64,000 bases of DNA, from positions 39,333,761 to 39,397,760 of the forward strand of contig NC_054703.1 of assembly GCF_016097555.1 (NCBI RefSeq). The letters are read 5' to 3'. The notes under the pieces were generated by a model. That model saw only the letters and a program-made list of their open reading frames with translations. It searched no databases and was not told the DNA's origin. The translations under genes were made by a program, and so were the position numbers. Positions 39,958 through 51,618 of the stretch are shown piece after piece. The stretch comes from Gigantopelta aegis. Taxonomy: Eukaryota > Mollusca > Gastropoda > Neomphalida > Peltospiridae. How positions within the stretch are numbered: position 1 is the stretch's first letter; each line of letters opens with the position of its first letter.

Positions 39958-42900
39958 GAGTACAGCTCAGATCATGGGTACAGAAACTGTTACACCTAGG
40001 TCAAATATTAAACTTTGCACAAATCATGTGAAATGACACTAATTTACTGACTAATATCTAAACTATGTAGATTTATAACTTGCAGATCAAGAACATAAGA
40101 ATTTTGCTCTTGACGGAGCATTTCATAGCAAGACATGCATATCTTCTGCTCATAACATGGTGTCTTGTGATGCATAGTAACTGACAATAAATAAGGTCAT
40201 TTCACAATTAAACCCAAAAACAAACATGAATAAGTGGAAGACTATGTGAAGACACCAAAAAACCCAAATTGTGTATAAACTTAAAGTTTAGAAGTGACAC
40301 TGTAAAATAGACACCGTTATGAGCAGCAGATTAAAAAAAAAAGTTTCCAGGTAAAGAAAACTAACACCATTGGACATATACAACAATGAACACAATATGG
40401 TACATGGAAATAGATTTATTCATCATTTATGATAACCCAAAATCAATAGCACACATTGAAGTAGAAAGACTATTTCCAATCACCTTCTGCGTATAACACA
40501 GACACTGATTATGCCAAAATACATCATAAAACACTGCAAATCATACAGATGTGACCCCATTTGACAGAATGACTTAATCATTCCTAGGATGTGTTAGCTT
40601 GTCTTGAGTAATAATAAAATAAAATACAATGTACTAGTATATATATATGCTATAGACTTGTGACACAGAAAACCGGTAAAATATGTTTTTAAAAACTGAA
40701 TCTTTGTAATATTTCGAGTTCACTTTTATAATGAATATAAAAGATTGGAAGTAGAAGCTCTGTAAATATACTCAGCAGGATAATATTGCCTCTCAATTAG
40801 TGTTAAGTTATAACATCTTACTTTAATGATTGGGAGAAGAAGAAAAAACAATAAACGAAATATGAGGAAAAAATAGTTGGCAATCACTGGAATAAAACTT
40901 GTAATTTGATCATTGGGATCCAATACTAAACAGAAATCATGTAGGCAATTTGTGTCTTTAAAAGAAATCCTTGGAACAGGCATAATGTCCAGGATCTTAT
41001 TGGAGAAAAAAAAACGAGGTGTCCAATACATCAGACATGACATAGTGCTGCCCCATTTTCCTCAGGAAACGCAGCTCTGTTCCATCGTCATCAACACTTT
41101 CAACCTGCAAAATATGAAAATGTCACATTATATAACAAGCTTGTACAATGTACTGACAAAATGTAAACAGAAAAAACTCCACATTTGTTTCATGTTTGTG
41201 CTGTTGCTTCTGTTGTTTATCTTACAAGGTTTGTTGTCAACATCCAAATAAATTTTCATGAGGTTTAAATAACTAAGTAATTTAATCCAAAACTTAAATC
41301 TGTTTTGTACATTCCATAAAGTTTTTTTTGGCACAAATGGCAAGAGGGGGTTAGGATCGGTCAGGTAACCCAAGCCACACACATTATTTAATTTGGTCTA
41401 ATTGTATTTTACTTCCAGGTTCCTTGTAATAAAGTGTTAAAATGTAAAAAAACAAACACTTTAAATGGTTAACATAAAATGATACCTAAAAGTTATGTTT
41501 ATAGATAAAACAACTAAGTCAATATTTTTTGTAGCATTTTTTTGTTAAAGTTTGTGGTTGCTATGGTTATGAAAATGCCTACATAAATAGCCAATGAAAA
41601 GATGGATTTTGATTATTTAAAGTTTTTTCAGCCATAACAAAGACTAACTAAAATAATCCTCAAAAGACTGTTCAGACATCTGCTTAAAACTTTTCTGTTC
41701 AAAGATTTTGATTACTGAATAGAAGTACATCAAACACAAAATAAAAGAACTTTAACCCTTTTTTGTTTCACCATCAAAGACTACAAAGAACAAAGTGGCT
41801 AGTCTTGTTAACACATCTTTTAAAACAGGTGGCAATTAGGGGCAATAAAAATTCTAAAGGTAGACACAGGTGGGCCACACAGGTGAGAGGTGTTACTATA
41901 CAATACATTCAACCTCACTTTGAATCTGTAGTATCAAAAGGATGTGGATTATCACATTGGTGATAATTAAAAGTTCAAAATATTTCAAAAGACAACATAA
42001 AAGGCTTTTTGTCTAAGCTTTGTACTCTTGTACTTCAACAAATAAATGGAGTCTGTGTTATGAGCAGCATGCCATGAGTTAAAATTGAGTTAAAATTTAC
42101 TTATTTATTACAAAAATTAGGCAGATATATTTCAAGCACTATTTCATTAATGTGGACCAACATAAAGCTGGTTTAATTAATTAGGCACATTGATTTGCAA
42201 ACAATCACTTCAGCTCATAACAAAGGTTCCAAAAATTAAAATAAAATGGGTGTCTGTGTTATGAGCAGAATACCATGAGTTACAATTGGGTTAAAATTTG
42301 CTTATTTATTACAAAAATTAGACAGATATATTTCAAGCACTATTTCATTAATGTGGACCAACATAAAGCTGGTTTAATTAATTAGGCACATTGGTTTGCA
42401 AACAATCACTTCAGCTCATAACAAAGACTCCAAAAATAAAAATAAAATGGGTGTCTGTGTTATGCGCAGAATACTATGAGTTAAAATTGGGTTAAAATTA
42501 GCTTATTTATTACAAAAATTAGACAGATATATTTCAAGCACTATTTCAATAATGTGCACCAACATAAAGCTGGTTTAATTAATTAGGCACATTGATTTGC
42601 AAACAATCACTTCAGCTCATAACAAAGACTCCAAAAATTAAAATAAAATGGGTGTCTGTGTTATGAGCAGAATACCATGAGTTACAATTGGGTTAAAATT
42701 TGCTTATTTATTACAAAAATTAGACAGATATATTTCAAGCACTATTTCATTAATGTGCACCAACATAAAGCTGGTTTAATTAATTAGGCATGTTATATGC
42801 AAACTATCACTTCTGCTCATAACGAAGACGCGATTCTAATGGTGAGAGAATGACCATCAAAAATGCATTTATCATCATAAAATTTATCACAAAGTGTCTC

Positions 42901-43793
42901 AAGTAAAAAGAAGAAACATTAACAAAAGAAATACTAACCTTCCATTCGTGTGCACTGCTCGGTTATCAACCAAATTGAAGAAAAACGTCCCTGGATCAAA
43001 TTGTCTTCCGCTCATAACATGTGTCAAAACCAACAGACACGAACGCAGATCAAGCTCTCTTTGTAAATCACAACGTGCTTGGCACAAACCAATGACGCGT
43101 TGCTTTTAGTAAACAACTTGTGGAATGTATTAAGCAAATTTACAACATATCACAATTTTACCCAAAGTTGCAGCGTGTGTTCTTTCGCTCAGAGTCATAA
43201 CGCACAGGACACCAATCACTTGCGAGTTATATATATGACCATAAATTACGTAATTTTACAATCACAAATCTCAGTTTTTCCCCGTGTACAGTACTAAAGT
43301 GTATATATTAAGCCATGTGGTCTTTGTGACGAAAAAACACTTTGTTGCAGTAGATACATGCGTCGTCTAGCATTAATGTAAATAAGACACTAATGGTTAT
43401 GAGCGGAATGTAGATTTATCGCCAGTAAAATCATGCAATTTACTTAAATATACATGGAAACAATTTAATGAGAAAATAACAAGAGTATTTATCTTATGTT
43501 AGGTGGTAGTTATGGTCTGTATATTGCTTTTGTACATGGGGCATTTGTTGATCAAAATTTGTAGTCGTCATGATGTAACAAAATGGCCATGGTTTTTACC
43601 CACTATTACTGTCGTTTTAGCTTTTTCCTGAACTTGGTGCAAACCAAACATAGCAAACTTTGCTCCTACTAGGTTCTATAAAGTCTTTCCTGGACATAGT
43701 TGTAAAAGCAACTTTGAAATTTTTTACATATCCTTTGAAAATTGATTTTTTGTTCAACATACACTCAGTGTACCCATGATCTGAGCCGTACTC
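39958..43793. mobile_element. 3.8-kb DNA transposon with a GTTATGAGC motif array
   Basis: 25-bp terminal inverted repeats (GAGTACAGCTCAGATCATGG+GTACA; the right end has G for A at position 7) and ATGT duplicated at 39954-39957 and 43794-43797 within the 80-bp array. Removing the element and one ATGT restores the array unit. A short minus-strand frame at about 40900-41105, behind an acceptor ATATTTTGCAG, reads ESVDDDGTELRFLRKMGQHY and may be the relic of an element-encoded C-terminal domain. No catalytic transposase domain is visible, so it is probably non-autonomous. A 4-bp duplication fits several superfamilies (for example Sola, Chapaev or Ginger); none can be chosen. Confidence 0.88.
42050..42830 (+). 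repeat. 202-bp tandem array (4 units) inside the transposon
   Basis: Unit GTCTGTGTTATGAGCAGAAT ... AAAGCTGGTTTAATTAATTA ... ACTTCAGCTCATAACAAAGA; starts near 42051, 42252, 42453, 42654. Each unit has one GTTATGAGC and one GCTCATAAC facing each other. Confidence 0.95.
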
Positions 43794-44105
43794 ATGTGCT
43801 TTGTATGATTATGTAGTAGTGTTCCTACTGGCAGTAGCTAGTGGGAATTTCTCTATTACATTTGTTATTACACATGTGCTTTGTATGATTATGTAGTAGT
43901 GTTCCTACTGGCAGTAGCTAGTGGGAATTTCTCTATTACATTTGTTATTACACATGTGCTTTGTATGATTATGTAGTAGTGTTCCTACTGGCAATAGCTA
44001 GTGGGAATTTCTCTATTAGTATTACATTTGTTATTACACATGTGCTTTGTATGACTATGTAGTAGTGTTCCTACTGGCAGTAGCTAGTGGGAATTTCTCT
44101 ATTAG
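43794..44105 (+). repeat. 80-bp tandem array, right part
   Basis: Four further units of the array seen at 39683, the third with a small TATTAG insertion. It ends in TTAGCTCAGTTGGTAGAGCG, an A-box-like phrase. Confidence 0.95.
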
Positions 44106-44139
44106 CTCAGTTGGTAGAGCGCTGGTGAGAGTGATGACT

Positions 44140-44860
44140 TTACAGGGATTTATCCAGACGTTCTTTAGATCAGAACATAGGCCCCTTCCCAAAAAAAAGT
44201 GGCATTGAAAATTACAATTTTTATATTAAAATTTCCCATTATATATATATTTAATTATGTCTGTTGTAATAAATTAATTTAACAGTGGTGTACTACATCA
44301 TTTGGTGGCTTGAAAAACAATCTGACGTATGATTTGCTCACACTAATTCACGGCACAATATTTCTCAAGTACTATCCATTCTGTTCGTGTGTCAGTTATG
44401 CAACTTTGAAATAACGAGAACAGCCAGTCAGTTACATGGTGAACAATTACATTCTAAAATGTACCATATATCAGTAATGAAAGTGAAAATCAGTTTGTTT
44501 TTGAACCACCAATGTAGCACAGAAGATTTTGTAGTTCAAGTGTTTTAGGATTAGGTAGGCCTAACTCATCGGTTACGAGAACTATATTCACATAACCAAA
44601 CAATCAGTTACCTAAGTAAACCTCACGTGGACTGACTTCTGGTTACCTAAGATTTTGAAATATTGTCCCCAGCTAATTTTTCCAAACCCATCGAACATTG
44701 GACCCAGGCAAAAAATCCAGGATAATTTCCCCCTTTACCGGTGAAGACTGTTTTCATGTAGTCTGTGCATACATACATGTATGTACATGTGTGTAAAATC
44801 TTTGCATTGATAAGTATTGTCTTATGGAGACAAAATGCCTGAAGTCATCCATGTACCTAA
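44140..44860. other. Region upstream of CETN3 exon 2
   Basis: AT-rich, no repeat recognised. The first coding exon of CETN3 (expected to encode about five residues) should lie here or further upstream but could not be located. Confidence 0.4.
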
Positions 44861-44872
44861 TTCTATTTTCAG

Positions 44873-45008
44873 GGCTGAATTTGCTCTGGATAAGACAAAA
44901 AAGAAGAAGAAGCGTGAGTTGGCCGACGAACAAAAGCAGGAGATAAAAGAGGCATTCGACTTATTTGACACGGATAAAGATCGTGCAATTGACTACCATG
45001 AACTGAAG
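44873..45008 (+). CDS. CETN3: CETN3 exon 2
   Basis: Acceptor CTATTTTCAG, donor GTACAG. Encodes [16 protein letters not shown], the basic N-terminal run, and EF-hand 1. The first base completes an Arg codon begun in exon 1. Confidence 0.95.
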
Positions 45009-48000
45009 GTACAGTAGGTTTATGAAAAATTAAAGTCTGCTTTGTTTAATGACACCACTTGGGCACATTAATGTATTAATCATTGGCTATTGGGTGTCAC
45101 AATCAATATAAATTATAATTCAAACCGATTATATTTTATCAAAATTTGATTGGATGGTGCAAACACAGGCATGTGATTTTTTAGAGGAATTCTGCTTTAA
45201 AAAAAATATTTTTTCATCGTAAAATAAATCCGTGAAATTGTTTTCATAAAAAAAAAAAATCCCATTTCTCTTTATTTTCAGGGTTTTTTTAAGAATACTA
45301 AATCACACATGCCTGTTTACAACTGATGGTCAGTTGTAACTGGTTGGCACACTATCCAGTTTACTTTTGATTATATTTATAAATATATATAATCGGTTTG
45401 AATTGCATACATGTACACATGGGCTTAAGGATTTTAACTGTTAGGATTGCATCTAGTTTTGTATTCACTGGGAAACTAGAGGCACTGATTTTCTGTGATC
45501 ACGGAATCGCGGAAATACCTATCTGAAACGGAATTCCCGATTTTTTTTCAAAACATTATTTAACTTTAAATAGCGCATTTGATTAATTAAAATTTATTTT
45601 TCGAACTAGAAACTATGGACACCGACATCTGCCTGTGCTATGCTACGACACTAGTACCTTTGTATGTTACGCCAAATGTTTAATTTAGAGTATCTAGACG
45701 TTTTACCAGTTGTGTTTTCTTCGCTTATTCCCGGCGATTTAACGGTAAAAAACGAACATTGTGAGCTAAAATTGTCCGATATTTACTCAAGTGAAAGATA
45801 TATTATGTTATGTTTGCTTATTAATTTTTAACACTTGCGGCATTGCCATATTTCCGATCTCAGAAAAGAATGCAGTAATTGCATATCGTATGCCAGGCTT
45901 TGTTCAGAATAAATTATACAAGGGAAGTGGTTTATAAATTATAGTGCGATCGTTTGTAATTATTTTCCCGATCAGATCGTAATGAAAACCGAAAATGTCC
46001 GAAGTCTGTGTCATGGTGTATTCTTGTTTAAATTTAAACCAAAAATAAATACAAACTACTGACATGTTTTGCCTCATTGCATATTTATTTATTTTATACC
46101 AGCAATTAATTGTGGTGTGTGTGTGTGAAACAAAAACAGAATTTGTTTAATACTGAAATGGTAAAAAAATGGAATTTGTAACATTATGAAACGGAAAAGG
46201 GAAAAATCTGAAAGGGAAAATCTGTGCCTCTAGGAAACATTACCTATTCAATATCTGTTTTTCTTTTCACACACATGAAAAAACTCAATCCAATATATAC
46301 ATTTGTATCAGTTGCAACATTTAAACTACATTTTACCAGCCTCAGTGGTGTCGTGGCAGGCCATCGGTCTACAGGCTGGTAGGTACTGGGTTCGGATCCC
46401 AGTCGAGGCATGGGATTTTTAATCCAGATACCGACTCCAAACCCTGAGTGAGTGCTCCGCAAGGCTCAATGGGTAGGTGTAAACCACTTGCACCGACCAG
46501 TGATCCATAACTGGTTCAACAAAGGCCATGGTTTGTGCTATCCTGCCTGTGGGAAGCGCAAATAAAAGATCCCTTGCTGCCTATCGGAAGAATAGCCCAT
46601 GTAGTGGCAACAGCGGGTTTCTTCTCAAAATCTGTGTGGTCCTGAACCATATGTCTGACGCCATATAACCGTAAATAAAATGTGTTGAGTGCGTCGTTAA
46701 ATAAAACACTTCTTTCTTTCTTTAAACTACATTTTCTGCAACAATCAGTATTGGATATTTATTTAATCAAATTTCTAATCAATCACTGGCACATCGCTCT
46801 ATGCAAGTTTTAATTGAATAGTTTATGAAACATATAATTCACCTAACTGAGCAGTCGGTTACCTGAGTAAAAGTTAATTGAACTGACTTCTTGTTACTTA
46901 AAATTTTACAATATTGTCTCTTGCCCGATATAATGAAAAAAGAAGGAAGAAAATATGGAATAAACATTAAACTATAAGGAAGACCAAGATTCAGGGGGAA
47001 AAGCAGGGCTTGAACTTCGAAATCTGCAAAATACAAAATAATATATGAACATTTCGTTACCTTCTTACTTTGTCATATTCGAAGTCTACCAGGCACTGAA
47101 CCGAGAGAACAAATTGCATGAACCTTTTATACCTTAACATAGAGCGCCCTCTATATTATAACTAACAGTTGCCCCCCTTTGTTTATTTCCTTGCACTAGG
47201 AGAAAGTAATATCTTTCTGATTCGATCTCTCAAATGAAAGAAATATCATTTATCCATTGACCAATCCCCTAACTGACGGCAATTCAGGTCGCAATACGGC
47301 AATTGCATCGGTGCCGTCATTAAGTTCAAGCACTGAATAAGGAAAATGCCACTGATAATGCACTGTGCTGATGTTTGTGTTAATAAACTATATGTTTGTC
47401 TCTTTGTGTCTGTCCAGGTGGCAATGCGAGCTCTTGGATTTGAGGTAAAGAAGGCCGACGTCTTGAAGGTTCTCCGGGATTACGACCGCGAGGGCACCGG
47501 CAAGATTACGTTTGATGATTTCAATGAAGTCAGTAAGTATGTTTAAATTTCCATAAATATAAAGGCAACTTGATACAGGGCTTGAATTGCAGTAAATTAA
47601 TGTCTCATTGCCCTACTTAGACATGCTCCAGTGCTGGCCTTGAATTTGGCAAGTTAGAGGGCAAGGCCATTTGACCTAAGGTTGACGACAGGCACTTTTT
47701 GGACCCTTGTTTTGGCATCGTAAACAGTAAATAAAACATATCCACGGTAATTGTTTGATATTATATATTTGACAAAAGGTACTTTTTATTTCTTTCTTTC
47801 AAGTAATATTTTGTCCAGAATTATGAAAAATAAAAAAGTACCAACCTGTAAACAATGTTGTGTGCTTGTTATAGAAATTTGACAGGGGTCTAGGTTAGTT
47901 GACCAATTTTTATTTTAATGTTGTGAAGCATTGTAATAATACAGCTAATTTTGAATTTGAATGATGTCACTTATCATCTCCTTACAATGACCATAAACTG

Positions 48001-51000
48001 GGTACATGACGTTTCCATTTTAAGAATCCTGGAAAAATTCCAATGTAACATTGCTATTGAAATGTTTTTGTTTGAACATTACTAATGCACCTGAATTTGT
48101 TTGAACAAAATTTTGTGCTTTAAAAATTGTACCTTTTACGAAACACGGATTTCAAGTGAAATTACTGTAAGATATGTTCTATTTATTGTGTACGAAGCCA
48201 AAACAAGAGTGCAAAAAGTGACTGTCGTGGACCTTAGACCAATGGAGATTTTGTTACATTCGAGCCCTGCCAGTTCTTAGTACTTGGTCATCAGATTTAC
48301 AGGGCTCGAAATGGGAAGAACGTTGTTTTAGCCAATTTTCAGATATATATGTAGAATATTTCTTTGAAAAAATATGACAGAGTGGCTATTTAAACAAACC
48401 TTTATTAGCCATATACTGAATGTGTGAAGTACCACTTTGTGTACAAATTTAGCACTTGGTTAATTTGGCCATGGTCAAATGAAACTTTGGAAAGTTATTT
48501 TATAAAAACATGACACTGTGACTTATTTATTTCAAAAGGGGCTGGACGTAGCCCAATGGAAAAGCGCTCGCACGATGTGAGGTCGGTCTGGGATTGATCT
48601 CCGTCGGTGGGCCCTTTGGGCTATTTCTCGTTCCAGTCAGTGCACCACGACTGGTATATCAAAGGTCGTGGTATGTACTACCTTGTCTGTGGGATGGTGC
48701 ATATAAAAGATCCCTTGCTGCTAATCGGAAAGAATAGCCCATGAAGTGGTGACAGCAGGTTTCCTCTCTCAATATCTGTGTGGTCCTTAACCATATGTCT
48801 GACACCATATAACTGTAAATAAATGTGTTGAGTGTGTCATTATATTCCTTATTTATATGGGCTATTTCTCGTTCCAGTCAGTGCACCACGACTGGTATAT
48901 CAAAGGTCGTGGTATGTACTACCTTGTCTGTGGGATGGTGCATATAAAAGATCCCTTGCTGCTAATCGGAAAGAATAGCCCATAAAGTGGTGACAGCAGG
49001 TTTCCTCTCTCAATATCTGTGTGGTCCTTAACCATATGTCTGACACCATATAACTGTAAATAAATGTGTTGAGTGTGTCATTATATTCCTTATTTATTTC
49101 AAATGGGTGCTGTTGTCTTATATTAAGACTGTTCTTGAAGTTTGCATTGTAGCCTTGCTACCTACATTGTACCTTCTTGTCGTACTCTCCTTCAAAAATC
49201 TCTGTTGGTCCAAGCCAAACGGCTGTGCTCTCTTATATCAGAGATGCCAACCATTACGAATTTGGCAGAATCATTACGAATTTAAAGCACAAGTATTTTT
49301 TAATATGGACAATATCAACTGAGTCCGTGTCAACTAGACGAGGTTGATATTTTACATATTGAAAAACACAAATTCTATTTATCCTACAACACTTCTAACA
49401 TTTTAATTAAATTTTTAGTAAATCACAGTATTTACTAAAGTCGCTGCCATTGGTAATATGACGTCATCACGGTTAGCACAAATTAAATTGATGTCACACA
49501 TATCTTTGAAAACGTTATGTTCAGGTACACAGGTCTTGTTGGCTTGTAAGCAAATGATCCATCACAGCAACACATTACCTAGAGACCTTGCAAATTTGCA
49601 TACCATTATTAACCGGGTCAATACACTAAAATTATCACATGGGTTTGTGACATGGATATCATGGGTAAGTTATAGGATAAATTACGCTATTACGATTGTC
49701 TTGTTCGGAATTCCGATTTTTAGGAAGGAAATGGTAATTTCGCGTATTTGGTGTCGGATCGTATTTTGGAAGGCACAAATGTTGTTAACACCGGAGAAAT
49801 GGAACATTTTGAAATTCTGACACTTGGTCATCAGAGGAAACCTGCCACATTTTTCCGTTAGCAGCAGGGGATCTTTTATATGCACTTTCCTCACAGACAG
49901 GAAAGCACATACCACAGTCTTTGACCAGTTGTGGTGCATTGGTTGTAACGAGAAAAAACCGAATCAGTTGAATGGATCCACCAAGGTGGTTCGATCCTGC
50001 AATGCAAGCATCTCAAGCGAGCACTCAACTGACTGAGCTAAATTTTAACTCAAATATGTGAAGGACTGGAGTTCATCTCTTGTAAATAAAATATTATTTT
50101 CATTTTTATTCTTCAGTAACTGACATGATGTTAGAGCGAGACCCACAGCAGGAAATACTAAAAGCCTTCAAGCTGTTTGACGACGACAGTTCGGGGAAAA
50201 TCAGCTTACGCAATTTGAGAAGGGTAGCAAGGTTCGTGCACCACCATTGAAATATTTGTTTTCTTTTTCTTTGATTTTTTTTTTTTTTAAATAAAGTTTG
50301 TCGACCCCAGATATCAAATATGTTTTGGGGCCCTGAATGGTTTGCTACCTTGCAGTCCTGTATTTAATTGAATTGAATATTTAATTAAATTGAATATTTA
50401 ATTGAATTGAATAATCCCCAAGATACCTGGTAAAATTTAGGAGATAATCATTTGAACTTGTTAGATTTGCTGGTCCGGACGTAGCTCAGTGGTACAGCGT
50501 TAGCCTGAAGCGAGATCGATCTCCGTCGGTGGGCCTATTGAGCTATTTTTCATTCCAGCCAGTACTCCACAACTGGTATATCAAAAGCCATGGTATGTAC
50601 TATCCTGTCTGTGGTCGAATTTAACCGCAAGTACTCGAGTCCAATGATTCCCAGTCTGGAGCTCCATGCAGTAAGACGTGTTTGTTTCGCTTGTGCACAC
50701 TGCATGTGCTTTCGTGTGCTCAACTTGGGAGTCCTTCATTTCGTTGTTTTTGTCAGCAAAATTAAGTTTTCTAGTGGAATGTATGCGGCCATTGGAACTG
50801 ATTGAACGCTAGAATGCTTCTTGTTTCGACAGCCTGTACCACCAGGTTGGATTCTTTTTTAGCGAGATTCCTTGCCTCCACGTCATTTCTCCGTCTGACT
50901 GTCAACTTGTTTTTTTTGTGACTTGTATGACGGCCATTCTGCAGAACGCCACGGTTGTTCGCGTTTAGTCTTTACATGTCCGAGCCTGTCCTAGCAGCAC

Positions 51001-51559
51001 TGGAAGATTGACCGCCCCACTCTAAGAAGAAATAGGAAGCGGGGTCAGCCCCTACTACTCTTTTTCTAGACTTTACCTTGCTTTATAGTGATACCATCTC
51101 GTATCCTCCGGAGTCGGGCCCGTCCGCACCACTATACCAACCCATGACGACTGGACTATACCCTAGTCTGATACTCTCTCTCGTTCAGACGGATCCGGCT
51201 TCTCAAGATCTGCATTTCAGCACAGCGCTACACCTTCAACGTCTATCAACTGTCAATCTAGGGGTTTTCTTGACGGGATGCAACCCATCTCGTCCTTTTA
51301 AGCTGTGCACCCAAACGGCCTTAACGAGGCCACTCGCGTGGATATATCGATCGGACTTTAAACTTTTAGATCTGCGTTCAAAATTTTATGTCGAAATTAC
51401 TTCTTCTTTTTTAATATTATTAAATAGTCCGATCCTCTCTTCTTTCTCTTATTTAATTTTGGACTGTCCTTCTAAAATGCTCCAATGCACCTTTTTATTA
51501 TTTTTATTTATTCTATTAACTTTTTTACTAATTGCTATTTTTAAAATTCTGCCCATTTA

Positions 51560-51618
<59 letters not shown>

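Noticed and set aside
42894-43109. A 71-codon frame with a basic composition as a transposon protein
   Set aside because: No domain, no splice or start support, and frames of this size are expected in AT-rich DNA.
44098-44125. A-box-like TTAGCTCAGTTGGTAGAGCG suggesting a tRNA gene
   Set aside because: No B box, no cloverleaf arms and no acceptor stem follow. It is a stray head fragment or chance match.
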